64,000 nucleotides of DNA from Sipunculus nudus (lineage: Eukaryota; Annelida; Sipuncula; Golfingiida; Sipunculidae): contig CM049306.1 in the NCBI GenBank assembly GCA_026874595.1, forward strand, positions 84,532,142-84,596,141, read 5' to 3'. Below the pieces are notes generated by a model, which worked only from the letters and a program-made list of their open reading frames with translations, did no database searches and was not told the DNA's origin. Positions within the stretch are counted from its first letter, which is position 1, and each line of letters opens with the position of its first letter. A program made the position numbers and the translations under genes. Below, piece by piece: positions 36,201 through 61,739 of the stretch.

Positions 36201-38688
36201 AAAAAAGGCCTGCAGGCCTTATGCGAACCTGTGCAATGAAGGATACACCAGGTATAATGCTTCAATGCTGGACCATTACTTTTCAAGTACAGGTAAAATG
36301 TATACGAACAATGCAAGTACTAAACATTTTGAATAAGAAACAATTGCACAAATATCACTGCTGAAATTCTGGCTTGGGTGCACACAACATTGTAGCGGGC
36401 ACCACCAGTCTTGTATACAATGAAGCTATCTTAGATATATACATATGTCTAATCTGACAATGATATATGAAACAACTCCTGAGAAATAAGCAGGGCTATA
36501 CACTGTGAAAAAAATTATTGTACGTGGCAACACCAGTCTTGTATATGACAAAGCTATCCGATATGTATAAATATGCCCAATTTCAGGCTGATATATCAAA
36601 TACCTCTGTAGAAATAAGCAGGCACATACAATGTGCAAAAGTCATTGTAGGTGGTGACACCTGTCTTGTGAACGAGACATCAAAGACACATAGACAGGTC
36701 AAAATATCAGGCCAATACAACAAACTTACCTTGAGTCTGATGCACTAGGCTGCCCAAGCTAAGGTGAGAAAGGCAGTTGCCCCGAGTGAACTGTGACAAA
36801 TTGCTGACTCAAGCTACTGCATTGAGTGAACTCTTGACCTGCACCTGGCTAGACTGAGTGACATTTTGACCTGTATCTGACTGCACAGAGTGAACTCTTG
36901 ACCTGTTGCATAATCTGACACAGTTGGCAGTCTGTCAAAGCTATAAATAGATCCAGGCTGAACTTTGGTGCCATATCTGATTCAGTGGACAGTCTGCCAA
37001 AGCTATAAATAGAATGCAGCTACTGCACTGAGTGAACTCTTAATCTATACCTGGCTGCACTGAGTGAACTCTAGACCTGTTGCCTAATCTGATACAATTG
37101 GCAGTCTTCCAAAGCTATAAATAGATCCAGACTGACCTTTGGCCTGTTGCCAAATCTGAAATAGCAGTCACACCATTGCATAAGCTCACAGATTGGCTCC
37201 GCGTGCAGCCCTGAAGAGCATGACACCTATGAGGTAATCAGATGCTACCCATGAGGTGATCACAAGGTGCCCATGAGATGTTCACATGACACCCATGAGG
37301 TGATCACATGCCTTGTGTCTGTCTGCACTGATTGAAATCTTGACATATATCTGGCTGCACTGAATGAAATATGTTGACCTGTTGCCAAATCTGAAACAGT
37401 TGGCAGTTTCTCAACCTATTTAAAGATACAGATCTCAATCTTGGCCTGTTGGTAAAATCTGTTTACACACACTGAAAGACTTTGGCTAAAATGCTTTTTT
37501 TTCAAGCTAACATATTCATAAGACTTTTTATCAAAATATCTTGAATAATAAGATGAGTCCTTTCATTGTTAAAGGTCCAATAATTCTTCCGAAAATCATT
37601 TAACAAAGGCCACCTAAGAATAATTTTGGGCTATGTTACAGAAGTTATAATTGAAGCAACAATTTTGTAGAAGAACACTATTGCAGTCCTCAGTGTGAAA
37701 TAGACTTAATAATGGCCATAATAGCAACTTTTTTTACGACTCAACAAAAAATCAACACACTCAATCTTACATGATTGAAAGAACCATGTCTTAGGATAAT
37801 TCTTGTGAAAAATTGAACGATTCAAATTGACAGTTTCATCATTAACATTTTTCAGCTGAAAGAGGCTAAAATTATGAGGTTTTTGCCCATAAAAAACAGC
37901 TCTATGTAGGTGGCGCCACAAAATCTGCAATTTCAAATATGAGTCATGTGACCACCATTGGCACAATCCTTGGTGATGCTAGCTCCAGTCATTTCTGAGA
38001 TTGCTGTGTCAGTATGCTTACTTGGCAAAATGACTTAGTTCAAATTCGCTTTACTCCGCCAAAATTCATGAAACGCAAACCATTTTACTTGAGAGGGCTC
38101 GCCTCTGGGATCATTTCTCTAAAATATTGAACAATTTGGCTGGACTGTTTACAAGATGAAGACTTTAAAAGGCTTTTCAGCTTTTCCTGTACAAAAAAAG
38201 GTCAATGCAGGTGGCGCTACCAATACCTGAATTTCATATATGACTCATGTGACCAACACAGGCATAAAATTTGGTGATGATAGCTCTGGCCTTTTCTGAG
38301 ATTGTCATGTTAGTATGGACAGATGACAAAGTTCAACTTTCTGTAACTCGGCCAAAAATTCACGGAACTTGACCCATTCGAACAAACTTGAGAAAGAAGG
38401 TATGAGAGATAATTTCTGTGAAATGTTGAACAATTTGGCTAAACCGTTTCGGAAAAAGAGATTTTTGAAGTTTTTTTTAGCTTTTTCTCTATAAAATCTA
38501 AGAAAATGCAGTCAGCCAAAAAATAAGCAAAATCCGATAGAGTTTTTCAGATGGCTAATTTTTTGCATAAAATTTCGTGATGCTAGTTCCTGTCGTTTTC
38601 GAGATAGTATGGGTTGACATATAGACGACAGACGATGGGCGACAGACGACGCCACACCATCGCATTAACTCACAGGTTCGAGAATAAT
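36201..38688 (-). mobile_element. R1 element copy d (minus)
   Basis: Read on the minus strand it begins at 38688 with CGAACCTGTGAGTTAATGCG and GTCGTC-rich sequence, passes the same monomers and the CACCTCATGGG block (37200-37310) as copy c, and ends at 36201 in the AAGGCCTGCAGGCCTT hairpin. It lacks the R3 insertion found in copy c and so documents the empty site. The 86-codon minus frame at 37706-37966 is a repeat shadow. Confidence 0.75.
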
Positions 38689-38779
38689 GTGGCGCGAGTG
38701 TAAGACTAGGGTTACTAGGCTTTGCCGTTAAATGAAAGTTAATGCATGGAAGACACAAAACCCTTAATCCCACACCGTT

Positions 38780-38912
38780 TGACATGCGACTGCTTTTCTT
38801 GTATAAGATTAAAAATTGCTAGCTCCTGCCATTCCTAGATTAATCAGGGATAATAAACGGTCAACAGACAATCCCGCACCATCACATAAGCTCACAGGTT
38901 CGCTAAAAATGC
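38780..38912 (-). mobile_element. R1 element 5' fragment (minus)
   Basis: A second R1 start, TTTTTAGCGAACCTGTGAGC on the minus strand at 38912, extends only about 130 bp. Confidence 0.55.
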
Positions 38913-40233
38913 ATACAAAAGGCTGGATTTCTCGAGAACTGCTCTATTTGTGACTGTCATGAAATTTGGTGCGCTAACTGAATTTGACTTAGAAGACATT
39001 CACCAAGTGCCACATACAATTCCCATGTTATTAATTTTTACTTATTTTTGAAAATGGTAGATTTCAACCATTGGTTTCTCCATCAACAGGTCACAAATGG
39101 TACAGTTAGCGCCTAGGCAGTTTAGTTTGACATATTGATAGATACTTCAACATATTTGTGCTATAGCTTTGTAGTATACAAGACTTTAGGGCCACCTACA
39201 ATTAGTTTTGCATTGCTTGCTGAATACTCATGGTTTTACGTATAGCCTATGCCTTGAAATTTTGAATGTCCATGCTTACATCTTCGATGGCTTTCTTGTA
39301 CACAAAGACGAGTGGTGCCACCCAACAATCATTTTTGCATAGTGAATATCCATGCTAATATCTCAAGAGTGATGTTTGTGTAACCGGAGCTTGTTCTAAT
39401 GTTCAAAATTTTTAGTACTTGCTTTATTCATGTACATGTCACACGTTCTTATACATGTCGCACACATGGAAACGTAATCAATTACTTTTCAAATAGACGA
39501 CCAGAGGTCGAGGGCTTGCCAGAAATGATTTGGAAACATTCATATGAATAAGCCATGATGAAGAAGAAGAAAAGGAGCCATAGTTTGTGAAGATAGGACC
39601 AAAATTGACAAATTTATGAGGAAAATAAGATTTTGACGTGTTTTGATGACCTTGACCTTTAATCTATTACAAAAATATACATACAGCTTCTAGAAACGTC
39701 CCAATATAAATGTTTCCTTACAAAGTGATTCCTGCAGAAGTATGGCCTATACAATGCTATGTCATGCGCAAGAACCAGCAAAATGGCAAAACTGAGGACA
39801 ACTGACAAAAGGGCAGACATATCAAGTGACACAAAGTCGTGGCCAGTTGACTAGACCATTTCATGAAGAAGACAAAGAGGAAGAAAATGAGCCAGGACTT
39901 CTGGTTGTCAATCAACTGTGAAATTTAAGTGATTGCTGCAAATTTTGGCCTGTAGAGTGGACACAAACAGATATAGAACCAACCAACATGCTGATTTCCG
40001 GCAAGCAATAATGGTCATGTTTGTTATTAGGGAAGGATATACCAGATGTTTATCCAATCGCACAGGTTCACATTCGGCCAATATGCCTCATTTTTTTACC
40101 CTATGAACGGATGGACATGTATGATATCACAGTAATACTGGACTATATATCCCCCCTTTTTCTGGAGCCTTTGTATAATTATGTATATATTTTCATTTAT
40201 TTTACAGGTGTTCCAAGTTGCCGACATAAAGAA
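38913..40233. other. Intergenic spacer with decayed repeats
   Basis: Weak R1-like monomer remnants occur at 39060-39400 (GTGGTGCCACC near 39312). The rest (39480-40230) is unremarkable and I see no gene. Confidence 0.5.
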
Positions 40234-41023
40234 CTAGAATATGGGTAGTCAACAAGCGACGTGTATCCGCCAAAATCAGAGTGGAACAGTTGAAGTGAGG
40301 CATGGATTGAGTGGCAAGGGGAAACAGGGTGAGGTGTGTTGCATATTAGCATGGATGTCTGCAGCCGAAATGTGTATGTAGGTTGCACCACCTACCACAG
40401 AATCCAGAAAGTTGTATACATATGGATAATTTTAGGGAGATAAGTCAAACCACTACATGTATATGAGTAGATATATATATACAGAAGGACTTGTGCAAAA
40501 ATGGTAGCAGGTGGCCCCACCAATTTTGTGTATGATTAAGAGCTATGTGAGATCTATACAAATGCAAAATCTCAGGGGGATATGTCCAACCTGTCCTAAA
40601 ATGTCTGCAGCATTAATGTATAAACCTGCAAAATTTTAGGCAGATATGTCAAACCACTGCCCAGATACAAGTGACTTTTTCCCACAGCAGAAAAGCAGAC
40701 GCTATGCAAAAATGATTGCAGGTGGCATCACCATTTTTTTGTGTATGTTATAAAGTTATCCAAGAGCTACATTTGTACAAATTTTTTTCCTGATCAGTCA
40801 AACGGTTCCTGAGATATGTGTGGAAACAGATGCACAAATGGATTCTGTGCAGAGAGAAAAGGTCAGAGGTTAACGCCAATTGGTTAGGCATCAGTTCACA
40901 TGTGACCCGATAATTTGTTGCAATCAATCCAGTAGTCTCAGAGGAGTTCTCCAGAAACGAATACTGCGGCGCCGGAACCCGGTCAAAAACATAGTATCCG
41001 CAAAACTTCGTTTTGGCAAATAC
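40234..41023 (+). mobile_element. R2 element copy c, short, both ends present
   Basis: Left end AGAATATGGGTAGTCAAC then GTATCCGCCAAAATCAGAGT. The right end is a hairpin, GTATCCGCAAAAC, loop TTC, GTTTTGGCAAATAC. Interior half-units carry degenerate GGTGGCGCCACC (GGTTGCACCACC, GGTGGCCCCACC, GGTGGCATCACC). Confidence 0.77.
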
Positions 41024-41739
41024 AAATAACTGCACCATAATATTACAGTTGGGAAGAGTTTGAACACATTGTCATGGACCAGTGAAACTTGACGTTAACA
41101 ATCACCATGCAATCAGGTTTGCCAAGTAGTTTTTAAGTTTAATTACTTAAAAATTTTTTTTCGTGACTCTACGTATTTTTACAAATGTAACTGAAGAGTG
41201 TGAAAGCATGCCTTAAGCTCCATATTCTTGGAGAAAAGTCAACCCTATTGGTCTTTTCTTGAGTGTGTTCAAAGTAAGCCTGTAAACCAGTCCAAAGAAG
41301 GTGGAAGGTCACAGACTTGTGTAAAATAGCAAGACCAGATATTTTGAAATTAAATAGTAAAATAGAATGTTTATACTTTAAGCAATTCCTGAGGCTTTAC
41401 CATATCAGTAGGCATCTATATGTCAATATTTTTTTCATAGAACATAAAATTGGACCATATCAAGTCACACAACAAGATCAAGATTGTGAAAGCAAATGCG
41501 GCACTTGTTTTTTGTGAAGGTTAAAACCTTTAGTTACCCTAAATGTTTTTATTTACTCTGACACTAAATCACAAACTTGTTCTTTCAACTGTTATGTTAT
41601 GAAAAATATATTTATATACAATTTGTATGAAGTATTGTCATGGCCCATGGACCACTAGTTGTATAAGCCAATCATGAGGCTGACTTCCCAAGAACCCACT
41701 TGGCAGCCAATAAAACAAGTGAATAAGTGAAATTTAAGT
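41024..41739. other. Spacer downstream of MCM2
   Basis: Nothing recognised on either strand. Confidence 0.5.
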
Positions 41740-42034
41740 GTGAGACATTTATTTCAGTATTACATCAGAATACAAATAATATATATTTATATATTATATA
41801 CATTTTACTAGAAACAAAAAAGTCTTTAGATCCAAATTACTTGACCTCTTTGATCAGTGAACAGGAGCATCACACTATAGAGTTCTAGGACATATATACA
41901 TTTTACAGTTTGATCACTCTGTCAACCACACAGATTTCCTGGAGTACAGATGTAGAGAAATCAAATCCAGGCCAAGGCTTTTGTTTCCTTGATACAGAGT
42001 TAACACAGCTGTCGGTGATTCTTTGTTTGCAGTC
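41740..42034 (-). other. MCM2: MCM2 3' UTR (inferred)
   Basis: Non-coding sequence from the stop to the AATAAA on the minus strand. The 64-codon minus frame here (41914-42108) overlaps the terminal exon out of frame. Confidence 0.5.
41748..41753 (-). promoter_or_regulatory. Candidate poly(A) signal of MCM2
   Basis: AATAAA on the minus strand (TTTATT on plus), about 282 bases after the MCM2 stop. Confidence 0.5.
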
Positions 42035-56206
<14,172 letters not shown>

Positions 56207-56244
56207 CTGAAAAAATTACAATTCAGTGAACTTAAACGGAAACT

Positions 56245-56990
56245 CACCACAAGAACAACAAGGGACCCGTGGGTCATGAGGATCATATGAAACTGATTGT
56301 GAGAATATTTTTTTTTTAAAAACCTAACCTATGGAAATGTGGCAACAGCTAGCCTCCCCATGATTACATATTTGTATTTGTATCTGAACTAAGTGACTGT
56401 AATATGCATGTAAATTATAACAAGTGACCCAGGGGTAATGAAGTTCAGTTGACTAGGAAGACATTAAAAAAAGAAATTTTATCATCTGAATGCAAAATTT
56501 TGTAGGTGGTATTCCCATTCAACTGAAACACAGCTCAGAGGATATGGGTAACAGACCGCCAGGTTTCCAAGGAGATTTTTCATGGACCTCCCTGGATGTC
56601 AATCAAGAAGATTCTAGGTGAATGGCTATGATTTGTGCCCTGTTAACCGACGACCGCATCTTTGAAGGTCTAAAAATTCTTCAAAAAGTTGAAAGAAAAT
56701 GCGTAAAATTTGAAAATGTAGGGGGGGGGGGGCCACCAGTCTGCAGGAACTGATGAATCACTCCATGATGAATGTGCATGCAAAGAATCATGGTGATGAA
56801 TGCATTATTTGGTTAGTAACTGGAGGTTTTGTATCAAAATTTTTATTATACTGAGGCATACGTACAAGCTCTACAGCTCCAAGCATATGAGTAACAGAAA
56901 CCTAACTTTAGGTTTCCAAGGAGATATTTCATGGACCTCCATGCATGTTAAATTTGATACTGGAGCTTTTATCTGTAAAAAAAATCTCTA
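56245..56990 (-). mobile_element. R3 fragments (minus) in the upstream MCM2 intron
   Basis: AACAAGGGACCCGTGGGTC near 56257 and AACAAGTGACCCAGGGGT near 56419 mark R3 ends. Core-like phrases (CACCAGTCTGCAGGAACTGATG, here split by a G-run at 56719-56732, and GTTTCCAAGGAGAT) follow. The ends are eroded. Confidence 0.5.
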
Positions 56991-57235
56991 GTAACAACAA
57001 AATTTCTCAAGTTAAAGGCCCAGTTCCGGTATAAAAGGAGAAGTGGAGCCACAGCCGAGCCAGTATACAACCTGTCACCGCAGTGCTCGAACAAACCTGG
57101 CTTCAGGAGCTTTACTGTGGATTTTATCAAAAATTACTAACCTGTTTGTCCCCAAAAATGTCTGTGAGAAACATCTCTTGGAAAGATATCATTTTATTCC
57201 TTCCTTAAGCACAAAGGATTAATATAAGGCTGTTG

Positions 57236-58105
57236 CTATTGGTCCGGGCCCGGACCCATTATGCAGCCGGCTATTCGTCCGGCACTTCCTGTGCACATGC
57301 GCAGTGAGCAGTTGCACCGTAATGCAGAAGTGCCGGGCGCAGACTACGCGAAGCTAATGGTCCGGCACTCTTAGAATCTGGCTCAGTACCGGTACTTCAT
57401 ATGATATACGCACGGCACGGCAGTGAGTGCCGGACCCGCAACAATTGAGCTATTGTCCGGCAGTTTTATTTTATGTCACTTATAAAGCAAAAAAGACACT
57501 GCCGGATCCGCATCAATTGAGCTATTCGTCCGGCAGTTTTATTTTATGTCACTTAAATAGTAAAAGAGACGGTGCCAGACCCGCAACAACTGAGCTATTC
57601 GTCCGGCAGTTTCATTTTATGTCACTTATAAAGCAAAGAAAACACTGCCAGATCCGCATCAATTGAGCTATTCGTCCGGCAGTTTTATTTTATGTCCCTT
57701 AAATAGTAAAAGAGACGGTGCCAGACCCGCTACAACTGAGCTATTCGTCCGGCAGTTTTATTTTATGTCACTTATATAGTAAAAATAGTCAGTGCCGGAC
57801 AGGTCACCAACCACGACGGCAGCCATAGCGTTTGAAACGTTTTGTCATTCTCGATGCTGGATGCTGTTTCTGCAATGCCGTACGCAGAAATGGAGGCTGC
57901 TTTTTGAGGCCTAATTTAACAGCTTATTCACAGCCATTTTTGCGGGAGAACGCCGTCGCTGGCACAGCACGGCTCAGTTTGGCTGTACCAGTCAAAACAA
58001 GATGCCCGTTTCCGGTTATCTGCGCAGTACGCCACTGCGCATGTAAACCGGAACTAGTACGGAATAATAGCTGCACGGCAGTATTCACGGGTCCGGAGCT
58101 CTAGA
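57236..58105. mobile_element. GC-rich TIR element with 73 bp ABAB core
   Basis: The left end has the perfect 16-bp palindrome GGTCCGGGCCCGGACC (57241-57256), then CATTATGCAGC and CATGCGCAGTG. The right end carries the inverted counterparts (ACTGCGCATG near 58034, GGGTCCGG near 58090), so the ends are imperfect inverted repeats of about 65-70 bp. Between them GAGCTATT recurs at 57447, 57519, 57592, 57665 and 57739: five 73 bp units of two alternating kinds. There is no transposase; the 90-codon frame at 57832-58104 shows no domain. A non-autonomous DNA transposon fits best. Confidence 0.7.
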
Positions 58106-58441
58106 CACTTCGTTAATTTAAAGTGAAAATTCCTAAGTTTTGTACACAGCAGCCAACACAAATTTGAATTTACCGGTCCTAACTTTGGGGTATCCAGTAT
58201 CACAACAGAGGCACACATGTGACAGCTTGGAAACCCCCTTTCCCTTGCTTACTGCACAAACCACATGCCAGACACTAAGACAGGCCTTGCTCTGACCCAG
58301 CCATCATCTTATCACAACAGAAGCTCAGCTGCTGATAAGGCTGGCTACTACAGTTTATATAACAGTCATAATGGCATGATAATGCAGACAGAGTAGTACT
58401 TGATGAATTAATGTGTTACTATGTAAAACATATGTCTTTGA

Positions 58442-58923
58442 TATTGGCAGTTTTATTATTCTGTATTAGATCCATTTGTGACCCATGTCCCTACTCATAT
58501 ACACTGGAGCATGAAGCACTGTGATTGTTCAGCTGACAAACTGAGGGCAAACATGGGAGGCCTTGTAGAACATTATAAGGGGAACCATGCTAACTGCTTT
58601 CCATCTACTAGATGCAAGGAAGAAGGTGCCCTTTATGAAACAAAATGTTTGATTACAGATCAAAAAGCAGAGCAGATGCTAATGAAAGCCATCACAGGCC
58701 TCAGGGTGTACAAGAATGCTGAAGACTTTATATTGTGCCAGAACACCCATTATGTTGAGTCCTTTAACAATGCATGCTTAATTTAACATGATAAAATAAT
58801 AAGGATCTCATTTGGCTATGATGAGTATCAACGCCGCAGCAACATGTCAGTAATTGAGTGGAATGAAAACATGGACAGAGAAAGTACATCAGTGTCTAAC
58901 AGAATGTCTGTTAAAAACCCATG
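58442..58923 (+). pseudogene. Decayed transposon-like protein fragment
   Basis: One frame reads from about 58442 through HVPTHIHWSMKHCDCSADKL, a NHANC region and HYVESFNNACLI. It meets a TAA at 58783-58785 and continues in the same frame with SFGYDEYQRRSNMSVIEWNE to a stop at 58923. The pattern (Cys/His-rich stretch, HxVESFNN, then a YxxRSxxxxxxWNEN segment) resembles uncharacterised transposon-derived proteins common in invertebrate genomes; I name no superfamily. A single premature stop and no clear start suggest a truncated, non-functional copy. No MCM2 similarity. Confidence 0.5.
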
Positions 58924-59369
58924 AAGACAACAGGGACAGAAAATTTTAAAAGAAAAACAATTAACTTGCATTCTTTGACACAATTTGGGAACATGTGATA
59001 ATGTAAACACACTTATTATGACAGTTATATGCATAAACAATGAAGTTTTACACTTGGAATATATTTGTATAAAATGTTAAAAAATGTCCACACATTAAAT
59101 CCACATGGTACAGGTACATGATTATTTTTACTTTTTTTAAACAGCTTGCAAACAAAGCAAACAATATCCCCTTCATTAGCTTTCTATCCCTGGTCCTCAG
59201 TTTTACACTGATACACAGAGGTGACATTGATATACCCAATGCAGCCAGGCTGGGAAATTCCCTAAGCTGCCCCAAGGCACACTGGATCATTAATCACATG
59301 GTCAGCCTCAACCAGCTTCACTTGGGATGGGATCACTTGGGAATTGGGCCTGTAAGTGAGCAAACATCT

Positions 59370-59782
59370 TTCCTGTATTTTTACAAAGTGCATTATAATC
59401 TGGCCGACAACTTCAAGAAGTTACACAATACTAACCTAATTTCTGGTATGTACATAGGAAATATATAGAGGAATGGTTATGTTAGCCATGATGAATATCA
59501 GGTCAGTGGTTTTTGATATTATGCAGTCTTGATGTGTAACAATGGGTTTTTAATGTAAAATTGAAGTTTATCCTTAATATCTCAAAGGAACTAAGTTGTA
59601 GTGACCCAATTTTTGGTATGGTAGGAGATTTTGGGGTCATCTAACTCTACATTAATTTTAGATTTGTAGGTCTAACAGATTCAAAAGTGCCCTATTAACT
59701 GATGTCCAGAAAGACAAAGTACAAAGAAACATGACTATAGCTCAGATGACTTACAATAAGTTATATTCAGCTGAGCTAACCA
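59370..59782 (-). mobile_element. R3 element fragment (minus)
   Basis: The right end has the TCAGCTGAGCTAA hairpin region and CATGACTATAGCTCAGATGAC. Leftward it follows the R3 copy a unique sequence (CAATGGGTTTTTAATG, GGTATGGTAGGAGAT). The GTCC tract is reduced to AGACAAAGTACAAAG. Confidence 0.65.
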
Positions 59783-61600
59783 ACAAATTTCAGGGAAGGG
59801 GGAAAGCAAAATCTAACCTGGTTGAAAAGAAGTTGAAGTGCCAGAAATCCAACTTTGTATATTGTTAACAGTAGATAACCACAAAAATGTTCAGTGGAAT
59901 TATCAATATTGTGAGAGTCATAACTTCAAATATATCTCAAAAGTCTGGCCATCATTATCATCAGCAAGTGGTATTTCATAAAACCACATTAATTAATGTC
60001 ACAATTTTATAAATTTATGGCTCACTTTGGATAATTTCTAGAAATGCTAACACTGTGTTAGGCACAGGTTATGTACACTGTGTGCAGTTGCTGCCCACAT
60101 ATGGCATAAAACAAGAACCAAATCAAGGTCCTTCCTATGCTTAAAGCAATTTCCTGTAATCCTATCTTTTCTATTTCCTACATTACTGTATGTCATCATA
60201 TCATTCTTGAAAAGTTTATCAACAACAAAATATGACATTAAGACCTTTAAATGGGTATTAAAACTCAAATTTGTTTATAAAAAAAAGGTGATATTAAGAC
60301 CTATTCATTGGTAAAAACCCAGTCCAAGGACACTAACATTACATATGTTGTAAAGTATAGTATCTATATTCAACTGAATAGCTACCTATACACCAGCGGA
60401 TATCCATGCAGCCTATCTGTATGCGAGTCCTCTGATTTATAATGTTTCCTTCTCCTGCCTGTTTAATTAAGAATGACCTTCCTGTGGTTAAGGAAGCTGT
60501 AAAAACACAGCATTGAAGTTCTGCTATAAAAAACTCTGAACTGCCACAGGGCTAATTAAATTATTAAGGAGCCATTGTAAAATTCTAGATTGGCTTTTAC
60601 AGGCTGAAAAAAAGAGATGCCCCTAATGTGCTTGACATTTCATGTCTGTTCTATTTTGGCTTTCACCAGAACATGCACTATAATGACATGCACTAGAATG
60701 GCATGCATATAATGAGCTTTCACCATGTTGACTAATCAGAATGAGAATATTTCATATGTACTTCAGATAGTGTTCAAAAGCAAAATAGGGAACATTTAAT
60801 AAAGAACAAACACCCTTTACAAGGTGAATGTTCAATTCAACATAAATCTCAGTTTTTTGTAAATCATGGAAAGTGTAAAATAGTCGAAGTAAAAATTTAA
60901 CATATTATGTCAGATTAAAGATACATTGTGGCTGTGCATGAAAACATTGATATGTGATCATATATTGCACATTGGATATTCAGAGGCAGTGGGTGTAAGT
61001 AAACTGATTAACCAAATCAATTAAAACAGCTGCCACTAACAGATGAATGAACTGCCCCTATCAAGACAACCAGCTTATAATATCATGTTTTCAGTTTCCC
61101 TATAACTCACACAAGACTATTGAGCATCGATTGCCAGGGTATAAGGGTCTGATAGATATAATCAGCTCATGCTCAAAAAATTATTTCTCACCATGCAGAA
61201 TGTTGCAAATGACTTTGTAAATTTCCTGACAACAAGAGCCAATTATACATCAGTTAGTGGGCATTCTTGTGGTCATTTTACAATACCTGGAAAGTCAGTT
61301 GCACGATCATAGTATTTAGTGTGACATTAGAAATATAAAGATCCTTAAGAGGCATCTCCAGATGGTTACAACATCCGTAAATATAGATTTACTATCAGAG
61401 TTAAATGACTTCAAAGATTGAATATGTACCTCATATCTGACATGTGATGAGGTTAAAATACTCATTAATTTATTATATATACTGACTTTGCAATAAGTAA
61501 AGATGTGAACTTTGAATTTTTCCTTATTTCTGCATACTTTTATTCATTTCATGTTTCAATTCATTTTGAGTTGTACTGTGCTTTATTGTACAAATAACTA
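59783..61600 (-). other. Upstream MCM2 intron, AT-rich
   Basis: Nothing recognised; no sequence resembling the missing MCM2 N-terminal exons. Confidence 0.55.
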
Positions 61601-61739
61601 GACATTTCTTGGCACCGCAGGTGCCAGAGTATCCCCAGACATAGTAGGCCCCCCTTCTTCAAGAACAGACCCCCATTTTTAGCAGCATATACTGACACTT
61701 GGCATATTTATTGTTTATTCCATCTAACGATCCACAATC

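Noticed and set aside
57832-58104. 90-codon plus frame in the GC-rich TIR element
   Set aside because: It lies within the element's right end, contains no domain and is explained by higher GC content.
58478-58786. 102-codon protein starting at 58478
   Set aside because: Its first codon is GTG and the same reading frame extends upstream and past the stop, so these boundaries are not those of a real gene; it was recorded as a pseudogene fragment instead.
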